NCBI GenBank assembly: GCA_964036045.1
Contig: OZ038384.1
Span: 54,595,355-54,659,354, forward strand
Direction of reading: 5' to 3'
Source: Eutreptiella sp. 'Long Island Sound 2002'
Lineage: Eukaryota > Euglenozoa > Euglenophyceae > Eutreptiales > Eutreptiaceae
DNA: 64,000 nt
In this document: piece after piece, positions 1 to 10,520 of the stretch
How positions within the stretch are numbered: the stretch's first letter is position 1
Layout: the number at the start of each line of letters is the position of its first letter
Notes under the pieces: generated by a model
What the model saw: the letters and a program-made list of their open reading frames with translations, nothing else
Told to the model about the DNA's origin: nothing
The model's database searches: none
Position numbers and translations under genes: made by a program

Positions 1-2248
1 GCCTGGCAACCATTCAAGCACGCCTTTGTTTGTCATGAGTAAATTTTGGCCACCGTGCATAGTTTACTGTTTTTCAAGCATTGGTAGAGAATTTGCCACG
101 CCAGAATGAGCTGCTGCATCGTGCTTCCCGCACAATTTGTCCCCTGCCCCCCAGTACGGAAGGTATCATGTGCTCATTCATGCTTCAGGTTCAGACAGGA
201 GAAGGTCCTGGGCTGATAGCACTGTGCCCATTGTGTCTTCAGGCGCAGCGTCCAGGAACGGAGGCCTCAATTGGACTAGGCTTGGCGCATTCGCCGTACC
301 ATTTGCTTGATAGTGAATCGGATTTGGAGAGTCTTGAGGAACCAGCACAGAAGCCACTGGCAGGCTTGTTGGATGCTTCATCACACGCAGCTGTCGAGGT
401 ATTGGTGCACAACCTCAGCAGGGCTGGCCCAATTCTTGGCCCTCCGCCCCCCCCCCCCCCCACACACACACGCACGCAGACACATCCCCCCCCCCCCCCC
501 GTCGACACCCAATGTGCGCATGCTGGTGGGTCCCATTCCCAGATTTGCCCATTTTTTGCATCAACAGGCCCCCCCTTGGTACCACTAACCTCCGGGCACA
601 CCAACTTTGGAAGGTCTTAGCGCCTTCACCGGCGCGTGTTTCCGTGCCCTTTTCGTCTACCCCCCCCCCCGCCTCACACAACCAATACCCCCCGGAGGTG
701 GGCCAAGGCGGGTGTCCAAGGAAGGCAAGTGGGTCCGGACACCCCAACGTACCACTCTCAAATCATCACTGGCTCACACAACGCAGTAAATGCATTACTT
801 ATGTTATGTTGCACCCCACTCAGGCGCTTGTTAGTGTGGTCCCCGGGGGCGGGGCTGTGGTCTAAATCTACACTCACAATGCCTGAAATGCGGCCTCAAA
901 TGTTAGGCCCCTTCTGTAGATTTCATTCCCCCCCAAAACAACATTCTTCTTCTAATGGGGTAGCCTGGGAAGGCATGCCAGGAGACGTCAGAAGTACTGC
1001 CACGAGCCGTGGCCCTTGCTCGGCGGTCCCGCAAGGCTCCCGACTCCAGTAAGCGCTAGTAAGTGATGAAACCCATGGGTATCCGCCACAGTCCACCCAC
1101 AGTGGCCGTCAAATCCATGTATGTTGTGGACAAAGGGAGAACGACATCAGGCAGTGGGGCCACAGATGCTCATGGCTGCTCATACCGCACCTCGCAGCTC
1201 ATTTGGCAGAGGGCGTGGGCACGTCTGAGGGGCTCTGGTTCATGCAACTCAAAAATGACATGGCGCACAGGCGCCGAGGTGGCCGGGAATCACCCCTGAG
1301 TGCGTCACCGAGAACAGGGCTTTGTAGACTGAGGCTGAGAGCAGGGCTACCCATTGCTTTGTTAGCCGGCGTCAATTGCAATTTGCCTGAAAACCAGGGT
1401 AGAGTGATGTGTGCGATGGATGTGCGATGGTGGAGCCGTCAAGCGTGCGTCCCCCACGTGCGCTTTCATGCCCCCATCTGAGGGGACGGTCATGGATTGG
1501 TAGGTCTCCCAGTGGTTCATTTGCCCCTACCAGCGAAGCGACCGCAGCGACCGCAGACTGGCTTTGGCTTAGGTGAGTCATTTGGGAGTCAGCCGGGCAT
1601 TGTATTCCTTCCCCTTCCCCCAGTAGTTGATAGGATATGTCCTCACCCAACTGCTTCCCCGTCTCCCCAAAAGGCCAGGTTTATTTGAAATTTACATGAA
1701 ATCAGACTCGACGGTTTTCCATTCTTGCCCTGCAGTTGCGACATGGCGGTTGAGGTGCTTTTTCCTGAGCAGCTGCTCCAGGGCGATTGTAAACTACCTC
1801 CACAGAAGAAAGCGCACCACCACATGCACTTGCAACCACAGACACAATCACATGCAGCATGTGTACCTCGACAAAATTGTGCACAAGATGCCTGGGGACT
1901 TATAAGAGGTGCAGCATTGTGTGGTGGGGGATTAATTGGAGCAATGAAGCGCATTCAGTGCGGGATACATTGTGTGTGTGTTGGGTACGCCACGTGGCTG
2001 GTGTAGCGATGTGAGTCACACAGGCACAGCCTGGCAAGTACACCTCGGGCACTCGGAGCTCTGTTTGAACAAGTTCAGCATTGTACCTCGAGCACTGTAA
2101 GCATTTATGGGGGAGAACGGTCACAAAGAACTCCCCCAGCGTCACAAAGAGACCCTCTTGCAATGATTTCTTCCTTCTTCTTCCCTCACACCCATGATCG
2201 CACAAGCCCCACCCTCACCCTCATCTGAAACCCCACGTATTTTCGCAG
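1..2248. other. Non-coding relic DNA, no gene recognised
   Basis: Open frames here are short, overlap on both strands and show no domain I recognise. The stretch contains long C homopolymers (about 449-462, 487-500 and 661-670), a CA-rich microsatellite between the first two, and ordinary mixed sequence. It may include introns or untranslated parts of the putative exon at 2249-2404, but nothing proves this. Confidence 0.5.
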
Positions 2249-2404
2249 GATATTGCAAAGCAGCGTGCAGAGGTTCCACAGGAACCCAAGGCCATGGTCA
2301 CTTTGGGTCAATTCTTGACGCAGGGCGACAGCGGGTCTGCGGATGAACCAGGGTTGGAATTAAACGTTGAAGGCGATGACCCTCAGGCCGACGTAGATGC
2401 TTGA
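2249..2404 (+). CDS. Putative terminal exon of an unknown gene
   Basis: A pyrimidine-rich acceptor ending TTTTCGCAG precedes an open frame of 51 codons ending in TGA at 2402-2404. The peptide starts DIAKQRAEVPQEPKAM, includes TLGQFLTQGD and has an acidic tail (NVEGDDPQADVDA). There is no good upstream start, so if real it is the last exon of a spliced gene. An acidic, low-complexity C-terminus of this kind is common in both host and transposon proteins. No family is recognised and no upstream exon could be assigned. Short and uncertain. Confidence 0.3.
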   Translation, partial: DIAKQRAEVPQEPKAMVTLGQFLTQGDSGSADEPGLELNVEGDDPQADVDA

Positions 2405-4079
2405 ACCAATCTTGATCTGTGTAACATCAACCCTGCCCCTGACTGTCATGTATGTCAATGTGAATACATCCTGACTGCGATGTTAATATAGCAAAGTACG
2501 TGCCTTATCTTTGTGACCACATTTTGCTAAGGTTTATGAGTGAGGTGTGTCCTGGGCGACCCCCCCCCCCCCAGGCTCCGTACAGTAATTACTTACTGGT
2601 CATAGGGCTAGTCATGCGCGCTGATTTCTGTTCCCTCTCTTGGTGTTTTTGTTCTCCGATTACGCCTTCTGCCTCGCCCATGGTGAGGCTGCGGCGACCA
2701 TCCTGCTGGCTGGCGATTCAGGTTAACATGGTGAGGGTAATGTGGTCCTGCTTGATGGCCATATGGCTGATAGCCCTTGCCCTTACCACCTGACTTGCCC
2801 TTCTTGCGTTGCCTTGCCTTACCTTCTTGCCTGTCCCCTTGGACGTCTGTTGGTCGATCTCTCTCACTGATCCTGCAGGATAGAGGCAAAGTGCCAGGGC
2901 GGCACCCCATGCAGGCCTAGTCATCTGTGGTTAGCAGGATTGCCCCTGGGCTGCACTATTCGCATACTTGCCGGGAGTGCCGTGCGCGCGGTGTCAATTT
3001 TTTAACTAATTTTCAGGTTGAAGTGTTGAACCCCCCCGCCCCCCCCCCCCTTCATACCCCCATGTCACCTCTACCCAGGATTTTACGGCTGAAGCGCGGT
3101 AAAATTTTTGTCACAGGCAAGCCGCAGGAAGACACAACGACACAACGACACAAGTGCAGCGCCTGTGGGATCCCCCCTTCCTGTGTCCCCCCACCCATGC
3201 CCCCTCCTCCTGAGGACGGTCTGAATGACACCTGCGAAGGCAACAGTGACGACACCCACCAGAGGCAAAATGCCTGGCGCCAGCTCCCAAAAGTCATGGT
3301 GCCAGCGGGTGGACACTTCCACAATGGGACATCGTCACAGTGGCATCATGAGCGAGCTGCCCACCACATTTTTGAACCACCCCCCTCACCCCTAACCCAA
3401 AGGATGAACAACCAACCCACCCATCCACGCATATAGAGGATTGTCAAGCTTCCTGTGGCAGTGGACACTGCAAGGTCCAGCAATGTGCGGCATCAACAGA
3501 CTGCAATGCATGGTAGGGATGGCCACATTGCAGTTGCGCCCACCGAAGCCAGTGCAGATGCCAGCCCATCTCGTCGGCACTTTGAGGACAGTTTGCAGGT
3601 TTTAAGATCGTACCTGTTAAAGTCAAAAGCCGGACCCCTATGTCCTCAGGTGCAGAAGGTCTTGTGAGTGTGGTCCTGTGAGCCACGATCTGCAAGGGTC
3701 CATGAGAAGGTAGGCACTGTGTTTTGGCAGTTGGGTGCGGGCCCCCATACAGATCCTGCATTTCGTGGATCATGAATGGTAGGTTGTGGTGGGTGGGTTG
3801 GGGTGGGGACCCCCCCCCCCCAAATTGATTAATCTGATCCGTCGGGCGTACTGGGCATGGGACATGTAACAATGGGCTAGGAGAATTGCCCATTGGGGCC
3901 ATCGAGTACATCCCTGGTGGATTCATCATGTGGACCCTGACATGCCATGGACGTCCGGATTACGGTTGAGTGGTGCCAGCTCTCTTAGTGGTGGTGCATC
4001 CCCAGACCAGAAGTTACCGCACTAGAGATAGAGACAGAGTCCTTTAGGACCAATATCTTTTTTTTCAAAGGACCGCCAT
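2405..4079. other. Non-coding stretch, no gene recognised
   Basis: The start resembles an AT-richer 3' flank of the exon above. The rest has poly-C tracts (about 2561-2571, 3031-3050 and 3810-3820) and low-complexity CCACCC-rich sequence. The longest frames are Pro/His-rich and compositionally driven. Confidence 0.45.
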
Positions 4080-4437
4080 TAAGGACCCCCACTATGGGAT
4101 TTTTTCCATGAGCCTTGCGCGGGCCACTTTTGTTTCCCTGCCCTTCTGTAGTGGACCCCCAAGAACGCAGGGGTGACATAGCACTTCCGCCCTCTTTTGG
4201 GCCCCCGAGAAGGTAGGGGTGAGGCAGCCACTTCTGATTTTGTTCCCCTATGTTGGGGATCCCCAAGAATGTAGGGGTGATGTAGCATTTCCACCCTCTT
4301 TTGGGCCCCCGAGAGGCAGCCACTTCTGATTTTGTTCCCCTTTGTTGGGGAACACTTCTGATTTTGCTCCCCGTTGTTGGGGATCCCCGAGAATGCAATT
4401 TTGCCTCCCTTTTTCTTTTCTTTTTTCTTTTCGACTC

Positions 4438-4629
4438 CCACGCTTTGTTGCGTGGCCCCTCGAGTTGGGTTTAGGGACCCACAATCCACGCTTTGTTGCG
4501 TGGCCCCTTGAGTTGGGGTTAGGGACTCACAATCCACGCTTTGTTGTGTGGCCCCTTGAGTTGGGGTTAGGGACTCACAATCCACGCTTTGTTGCGTGAC
4601 CCCTCGAGTTGGGGTTAGGGACTCACAAT
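4438..4629. repeat. 48-bp tandem repeat, four copies
   Basis: Four head-to-tail 48-bp units starting CCACGCTTTGTTGCGTGG and ending GGGACTCACAAT, with only a few substitutions between copies. Each unit contains GGGTTAGGGA, which resembles telomeric sequence but occurs once per unit only. The multiple of three makes a 16-residue repeat in a minus-strand frame, which I regard as incidental. Confidence 0.85.
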
Positions 4630-4789
4630 CCACGGCTGAGAATTTTGCTTGAACTAGTAGAGAGCGAAAAAATGGGTTTTCACCTGATGTGTCTATACTC
4701 AAAATTCTCGTTTTTTTCCAGGAGAACCCAATAATGCATGAAAACCAAATTGGACCAAATATCAATACCACCCCTGTGCAGAGGTGCGT

Positions 4790-4930
4790 CAGAGATGGCT
4801 CATACCCTAGTGGGTAAAGCAATGCTTGTGCAAGTGGAAGGTCATGGGTCCAAACCCCATTGCGGGCAACCTGCAAGACTCTAGGCTGGGTCATGGACAC
4901 CATGGGAAAATTATTTTTCTCTTTTGGTTT
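4790..4930 (+). mobile_element. tRNA-derived SINE-like element
   Basis: The sequence from 4796 has an A-box-like block (TGGCTCATACCCTAGTGGGT) and, about 45 bp on, a B-box-like block (GGGTCCAAACCCC), the two internal RNA polymerase III promoter elements of a tRNA. It is followed by a non-tRNA body and a T-rich run near 4915-4935. It does not fold cleanly as a functional tRNA, so a SINE head is more likely than a tRNA gene. A degenerate relative of the B-box region lies near 5415-5455 (CATGGGCCCAAACTTCATAG). The parent tRNA is not clear. Confidence 0.5.
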
Positions 4931-5160
4931 TTTTTGTGCTTTGATTTTGTCCCCTTTGTTGGGGATCATCAAGAATGCAGGGGCGATGTAGCATTTCCTC
5001 CCACTTGTGGGCCCCCGAAAAGGCAGGGGTTTGGCAGCCAATTCTGATTTTGTCCCCCTTTGTTTGGGGATCCCCGAGAATGCAAGGGTGATGTAGCATT
5101 TCCGCCCACTTGTGGGCCCCCTAGAAGGCAGGGGTTAGGCAGCCAATTCTGATTTTGTGC

Positions 5161-5918
5161 CACTTTGCAACCCCCCCCCCCTCTCCTCCTGAACATGAAC
5201 TCCTTCTTCACAACATGCATGGTTCAGCTTGGGTGGGGCGCCACTGCCACTGGCAACAGTGGCCGGGAATTGACCGGGGATTTTTTTTTCAAAATTTTGC
5301 TTTTTGTAACTAGTAAAACTTTTTTTAAAAAATTTTCACTAGGTTTTACCACTTCTACTGGGTGTTACTATATTTTACTAGGTTTTACTACGCTGCAAAC
5401 TAGGTTTTCCCAAATGCACGTACCCTCGCATGGGCCCAAACTTCATAGTGGGAAATCATGAAATCTGCCAGAGGAAAATTCATTGGGGCCTTTTGGCCCA
5501 CAAACCTTTGGTTTTAGGACCTTCTCCCTCCTCCTCTTTGTGCACGCATGCTTTGGTATGTGTGTATGTCTGGGTTTTCTGCCCCCCCCCCCCCCCCTTG
5601 TGGCTACAATTGAAGGTGTAGGCTTGCAGGGTGATTTTGTATATGACGATGGAGCTGGTGGTGACCCCCCTCCCCCGAAGGTGTTTCTCTTAACAGCGGC
5701 GACTTTGATGAGGCTGTGGGAGTGCTTTCTAAGCTACAAGACTGTGACCCCCATTTTTTGCCTGGTGCGTAAGAGGGGGATGCGAACTGTGTGCATTTGC
5801 GTTCTATCATCAAGGGCTGCAAGTCCACTTGAGAATTAGGAGTGCCTAAAGGTTGTTTTCCGAGTAATACTGCCAATGAGACTGCGTTGTTTAATGCTTT
5901 GTCATCTTTTTTGCCTAG
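5161..5918. other. AT-rich block with ACTAGGTTTTAC repeats; no gene
   Basis: Between about 5305 and 5410 the motif ACTAGGTTTTAC recurs in both orientations (CTAGTAAAAC, then several CTAGGTTTTAC), beside poly-T. Poly-C tracts lie near 5170 and 5581-5597. The end (TCATCTTTTTTGCCTAG) looks like a splice acceptor for the exon at 5919. Confidence 0.45.
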
Positions 5919-6211
5919 CCCTGCCTTTAGAAGAGGAACTGCCGGAAGGGGTTGAGCACCAGACTGCGTCGCATGCCGTCCACACGGCAGAGAGAGCGAC
6001 GTCGCAGGCGGAACAGGCTCTAGGGCAGCGGTTGGCGAACCGGAAGGCGATAGACACCTTCAGAACCACATGGGTCAAGAAGGAGCTAGTCAAGAACCAA
6101 GTCACGAAGATCAGATTGGACCTTGAGATGACCCGGGGCCAGATAAGAGCCAGGAGCGAGGATGCAGTACCACAACGCATGGCCAGCTTGGGGACCAACC
6201 CACCGTGCTGA
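5919..6211 (+). CDS. Putative exon, charged helical protein of unknown function
   Basis: An open frame follows a strong acceptor (polypyrimidine plus TAG at 5916-5918) and ends with TGA at 6209-6211. The 97 residues are rich in Ala, Glu, Gln, Lys and Arg and likely helical (for example RTTWVKKELVKNQVTK, then DLEMTRGQIRARSED). It may belong with the exons at 6338-7059, because the spacing is short and the base composition alike, but the frame closes at 6211 unless a donor is used earlier. No known domain is recognised. Confidence 0.3.
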
Positions 6212-6337
6212 CTAATCTCCAGTATTCTCATCTGGCGAGATGAAGGTACATGCCTCCCCTATTTCAGAGACTCACGTCATTTGGGAACTATAGTGCCCAT
6301 CTCGTTCGCTTGCCGTTTGACCTTCTTATCCGAGCAG

Positions 6338-7059
6338 AAGTGCCATGCTGCCTGGGCACGGGTGCTACCGGACTGGCCCAATCGCGTGTACTGCGAAGAA
6401 ATCAAGCATGAGTGCCGTGTTGACACCAGAGGGATTATTGAAGGGGACCACAATGCAGTTCAAGACTGTGTTACAAAACTGATCATGGAAAAGGTCGCGG
6501 TGTGCATATGGACTGAGATACAGAAGCACAAGCCAAAGGAGATGCTACTGGTGGCGCTGCGAAAGGCCGGCTGGCTCGGGGAGAAAACAGCAATGGTGTG
6601 CTACACGCGGCATGCCAAAAAGACGTTCGGACGTCATCGCACTTGTCCCCCAATGTCTATGTGTGTTGATTCTCTGTCTACCACCTTGCAGGACACTCGG
6701 ACACTGTGTGGAAAAATTGGAGACCGTTGCTGGCCGAGTACATTGGCATCTTCTCAAAGAACCCGGAAGAAGGTACTACCGCCTTTCTCGTGCATTGTTT
6801 CGTGGATTTTGCTTGTGATGGGAACTACGGTGCCCAAATTTTGTTTGAACCAATTCATAACCCTGCAGCGATCAACCCCTATACTGTGAGACCATTGATG
6901 GGTCTGCACGGCAACTCGAGGGATGAAGTGCCTCTGTACAATGCTGGAGAGTGGGCCAAGATTGCCATGTTGCACATCAAGGCAAAATTATCAAAAAGAG
7001 ATTGTTTATGGGAGATACTATATTTACATAAAGAAACCACGCTGATACATCTGAGTTGA
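6338..7059 (+). CDS. Putative two-exon gene fragment, unknown protein
   Basis: The first exon opens after an acceptor (CCGAGCAG, ending 6337) and runs in frame to 6632. A 59-bp GT...AG intron (6633-6691, ending CCACCTTGCAG) joins it in frame to an exon that ends with TGA at 7057-7059. The joined reading has ordinary globular composition: exon 1 includes RVLPDWPNRVYCEEI and PKEMLLVALRKAGWLGEK, exon 2 includes WRPLLAEYIGIFSKNPEEG and FVDFACDGNYGAQILF. Without the intron neither frame is open across, which is the main argument for splicing. I recognise no family; it could be an exon pair from a host gene or from a transposon ORF. The 5' end is unknown. Confidence 0.4.
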
Positions 7060-7541
7060 CGTGTGCCCTTGTTTTGTCCCAAACATTTTTATTTGCAAAC
7101 AAGGTGCATGTAGCAGCACCTTCGGTGTGGCAGTGGCCGGTTGGGTGCTCGGGGTCCTCGGTGTGGTTGAGCGACACAACAGGAAGACGGAAGACACAAG
7201 CCTGGCTGCTAATTCTCACCGCATCGGTCGTTTTGCTAGCTCAACTACTGTCTCACCTTAAGGAGAGCCCGTGCATCGTTGCAAATCTAAAGGACGTCAG
7301 GGATTATTTGGTTTATTTTGCAAACAGTTGGCTGCTTATGTCCACGGGATGGATTGTGTTTGCTTTGTGAATTCGGATGCTTGGCTCCGGAGAATTAGGG
7401 ATTGTTTTCCCGTTGATGTCCAAAAGCTTGGAGACGATGATGGGGGGATGGATAAGCCTGAATGAGACAGTGATGGCGAGATGGAGCAAGTGAGGGAGGG
7501 GGGGGCGGACGGGCCCAAGCTCACCCCTTGGAAGTAGCGAC
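7060..7541. other. Mixed sequence, possible further exons
   Basis: There are short open stretches, for example WLRRIRDCFPVDVQKLGDD around 7375-7440, that could be exons of the neighbouring putative gene. No boundaries can be fixed. Confidence 0.3.
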
Positions 7542-7688
7542 ATGCGTCCTAGGACGATGGGGATAGTGACGAGGCGACCCCACCCCAAGAAGCCCACCAG
7601 AAAGGCAAAGGACAATGCCCCTCTCAATACTTTCCACACCAAAGTGGGGCAAGCCAAGGGCAAGAACCCAACCCCCAAGAAGAAGTAG
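7542..7688 (+). CDS. Short basic ORF or terminal exon
   Basis: ATG at 7542 opens 48 codons ending in TAG at 7686-7688. The product is strongly basic (MRPRTMGIVTRRPHPKKPTR at the start, NPTPKKK at the end), like a C-terminal nuclear-localisation or nucleic-acid-binding tail. It lies downstream of the putative exons at 5919-7059 and may be their last exon. No homology is recognised. Confidence 0.25.
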   Translation: MRPRTMGIVTRRPHPKKPTRKAKDNAPLNTFHTKVGQAKGKNPTPKKK

Positions 7689-8389
7689 TGTGCTGCGCGC
7701 TGTGATCACCATCTATCTCTGTGAATGTCCTCTATTGGGAGCATGGTTTGTTGTATGACGGACAAATGTCGAAATGGTGCAATTTTTCGTGTTTTGCAAT
7801 TTAGGGAGCCACAATGCCCAAACTTGACGAGTCGCCATGTTTGGTGCCCTGCAGGGCCATTTATTGTATGGGCTTTGCAGCCCCTTGTTTTTGGCACTGT
7901 ATTTGTAGGTTCCTATTACCAGGCCCTCCCTGCTTGCACATATGGTACAGACCTTGAGAAACCTTTGCATACAGTCCTGCGTTGGTTGGTTGTACAAGAA
8001 AGTATAGACCAGACTTTTGCATGTGCTTGCTTGTCTACATCCCTACTGCATTTTTTAGATTTTATTTTTGGGATACCATCGAAAGAACATAGTATGGGGA
8101 CATATCATAGTTGGATTTTCCTACACTTGTGCGCCGCAGCGCACAAAAATGCTGGGTATACATGGGGTTTGACGATCAATCCTGATCCCCCCCCCCCCCC
8201 CCCGCAAGCTGTACAGGAGAAGACACATGCTTTGACACCTGTGCCATGCACGGGCAAAAGTACAATTTTTGAAAGTGGTTTTTTTGCCTTGTTTTGTGGA
8301 GGTACTCATTTTGGAGCTCTGGCGATTTCGGCTCGAACCAATAGGGCTGCCTAACCATATCACTGTTGGTCCTTGTACATATTCTACAG
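7689..8389. other. No gene recognised
   Basis: One long plus-strand frame (7725-8354) is Cys/Trp-rich without motifs and crosses a poly-C run at about 8188-8204. I do not support it as coding. Confidence 0.4.
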
Positions 8390-10520
8390 GCATGCATACC
8401 CCATGCGGTGATATGTAGTACCATGTCCGGTCTTTTTGGATCATCTACACGGGTGTATGCCCATTGCGATGATATGCAGTAGGCACTACACATCCCCGCT
8501 GGTCCTTGCAATTATTCCACAAGGATGTAAACCCCCCGCACTGATATGCTCTAGGGTGTATACCCCTTGCGGTGATGTGTAGTAGGCACTACATATCACC
8601 GCTCATCCCTATACTTATTCTGCACGGGTGTATGCCCTCTGCGGTGATATGCAATAGGTATTACATATCACCGCTGGTCCTCACACTCATTGTACAAGGT
8701 TGTGCATCCCTTGTGGTGATGTGGAGCAGCTACTACATACCACGGTGAGTCCTTAGACTTACGCGTCATCCCTCTAGAGGGGTGTACACCCCCTGCGGTG
8801 ATATTGAGTAGGCACATCATATCACCGTTGGTCCTTATACTTATTCTACAACGGTGTACAAGCCCTTCGGTGATATATACTACGCACTATGTATCACCGT
8901 GGGTCATTATATTGATTCTACAGGGATGTGCACCCCTTGTTGTGATATGTAGTAGCTACTCCTTGTCACCGGAGGTCGTTACACTGACGCGTCGTCATTC
9001 TACAGGGGTGTACACCCCTTGCGGTGAAATGTGGTCGTTACAACATACGATTCTTATACTTATTCTACAGGCGTGTAGATCCCCTTTAGCGACATCTAGT
9101 ACGCACTACATATCACTGCTGGTCCTTATACTCATCGTACAAGGGCATATACCCCCTGCGTTGATATGCAGTACATATCACCTCTCGTCCTTATTTTTTT
9201 TCTATAGGGGTGTATACCCCCTGCGGTGACATCTAGTAGGCACTACATATCACCGTTGGTCCTTATAGTCATTCTTTAGGGGTGTGTACCCCCTGCACTG
9301 ATATATAGTAGCTATTGTAGATTTCCGCATCTCCTTATAGTCTTTTCACAAGGCTTAATGCCCCTTGCGGTGATATGTAGTAGCGATAACATATCACCGG
9401 ACGTCCTTATACATATTCTACAAGGCTGTATACCCCGTGCGGTGATATGTAGTAGCTAATACAAATCACGGCACGCCCTTACACAAAGTCTACAGGGCTG
9501 TACATCTGCTCCGGCCATACACCATAGCTACTGCATATTACCATACTTATACTTACTCTACAAGGTTATATACCCCCTGATGTGATATGTAGTAGGTACT
9601 ACATATAAGCGTTGGTCCCTATACTTATTTTACAGGGGTGTAAACCCCCTGCGGTGATATGCCGTAGCTACCACAATTCACTACAATTTTTTACACTTAT
9701 TCTACAGGGGTGTACACCCATTGCGGTGATTTATAGTTGCTACTAAATATCACCACTAGTTCTTATACTTGTTCTGCAGGGGTGTACGTCCCCTGCGGTG
9801 ATATCTAGTAGGCACTACATGTCACCACTTGTCTCTATACTTATTCCATAGGGGTGTATACCCCTTGCGTTGATAGGTAGTAGCTGCTGCATATCACTGA
9901 TGGTCCTTATACTTATTCCACAGGGGTGTACACCCCGCGCGGTGTTGTGTTGTGGGCACTGCATATCACTGCTGGCTCCTTATACTTTTTGTACAGGGAT
10001 GCACACCCCTTGCAATGATGTGTAATAGGTACTACATATCACCGCTCGTCTTTATACTCATTCTACAGGGGTGTACGGCTGCAACAGCGATATGTACGGG
10101 GTACTACACACCAGTGCTAGTCCTCATACTTATTCGATAGGCGTGTATACCCCCTGCGGTGATAGGTAGTAGGCACTACATATCACGCTAGGTTCTTATA
10201 CTTATTCTCATTGGGTGTACACCCCCTGCGGTGATATATAGGAGCTAGTACATCTCACTGCTAGTCCTTATGCTTATTCTATAGGGCTGTATACCCCCTG
10301 CAGCGGTACGTAGTAGGCACTACATATCACCATCGGTGGTTATACCTATTCTACAAAGGTGTATACCCTGTGCAGTGATATGTATTAGGCAATACATATC
10401 AACGCAGGTACTTATACCTATTCCACAGGGATGTACACCCCTAGCCGTGATATGCAGCAGCTACTACATATCACCGCTAGTCCTTATACTTATCCTACAA
10501 GGGTGTATACTCCATACATC
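8390..10520. repeat. Minisatellite of about 73-80 bp with a dyad in every unit
   Basis: About 28-30 diverged head-to-tail units. A typical unit reads: CTTATACTTATTCTACAGGG, GTGTATACCCCCTGC, then GGTGATATGTAGT, a 3-5 base spacer such as AGGC, then ACTACATATCACC. The two last blocks are exact reverse complements, a 13-bp stem. The GGGGTGTATACCCC part is a second, nearly palindromic block. Where the stem mutates, both arms often remain recognisable. The array is followed by a degenerate retroelement, and one more unit occurs at 14666-14735. Frames across it spell repetitive Ile/Leu-rich peptides and are not genes. Confidence 0.9.

Larger units (their letters stand above)
4130..5160. repeat. Diverged tandem repeat built on GGGGATCCCCGAGAATGC
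   Basis: A loose unit of roughly 100-130 bp recurs near 4140-4240, 4240-4310, 4330-4400, 4950-5030 and 5050-5150. Each copy has a GTTGGGGATCCCC-type dyad, then AATGCAGGGGTGATGTAGC, then CCCTCTTTTGGGCCCCCGAGAAGGCAGGGG, then CAGCCA(A/C)TTCTGATTTTG. The array is interrupted by a 48-bp satellite and by a SINE-like unit. A related unit recurs at 16393-16555. The long minus-strand frame across it is a by-product of the repetition. Confidence 0.75.

Noticed and set aside
4796-4870. Functional tRNA gene
   Set aside because: A and B boxes are recognisable but the anticodon and acceptor stems do not pair properly; a SINE head fits better.
4079-5041. 320-codon minus-strand frame with a 16-residue repeat
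   Set aside because: The repeat is the 48-bp satellite translated; the rest crosses a SINE-like unit and another tandem repeat.
8798-9229. Ile/Leu-rich frames in the minisatellite
   Set aside because: Direct translation of the repeat unit; no start or domain support.
8390-10520. CRISPR-like array
   Set aside because: Units are contiguous diverged repeats without unique spacers and without cas genes, in a eukaryotic context.
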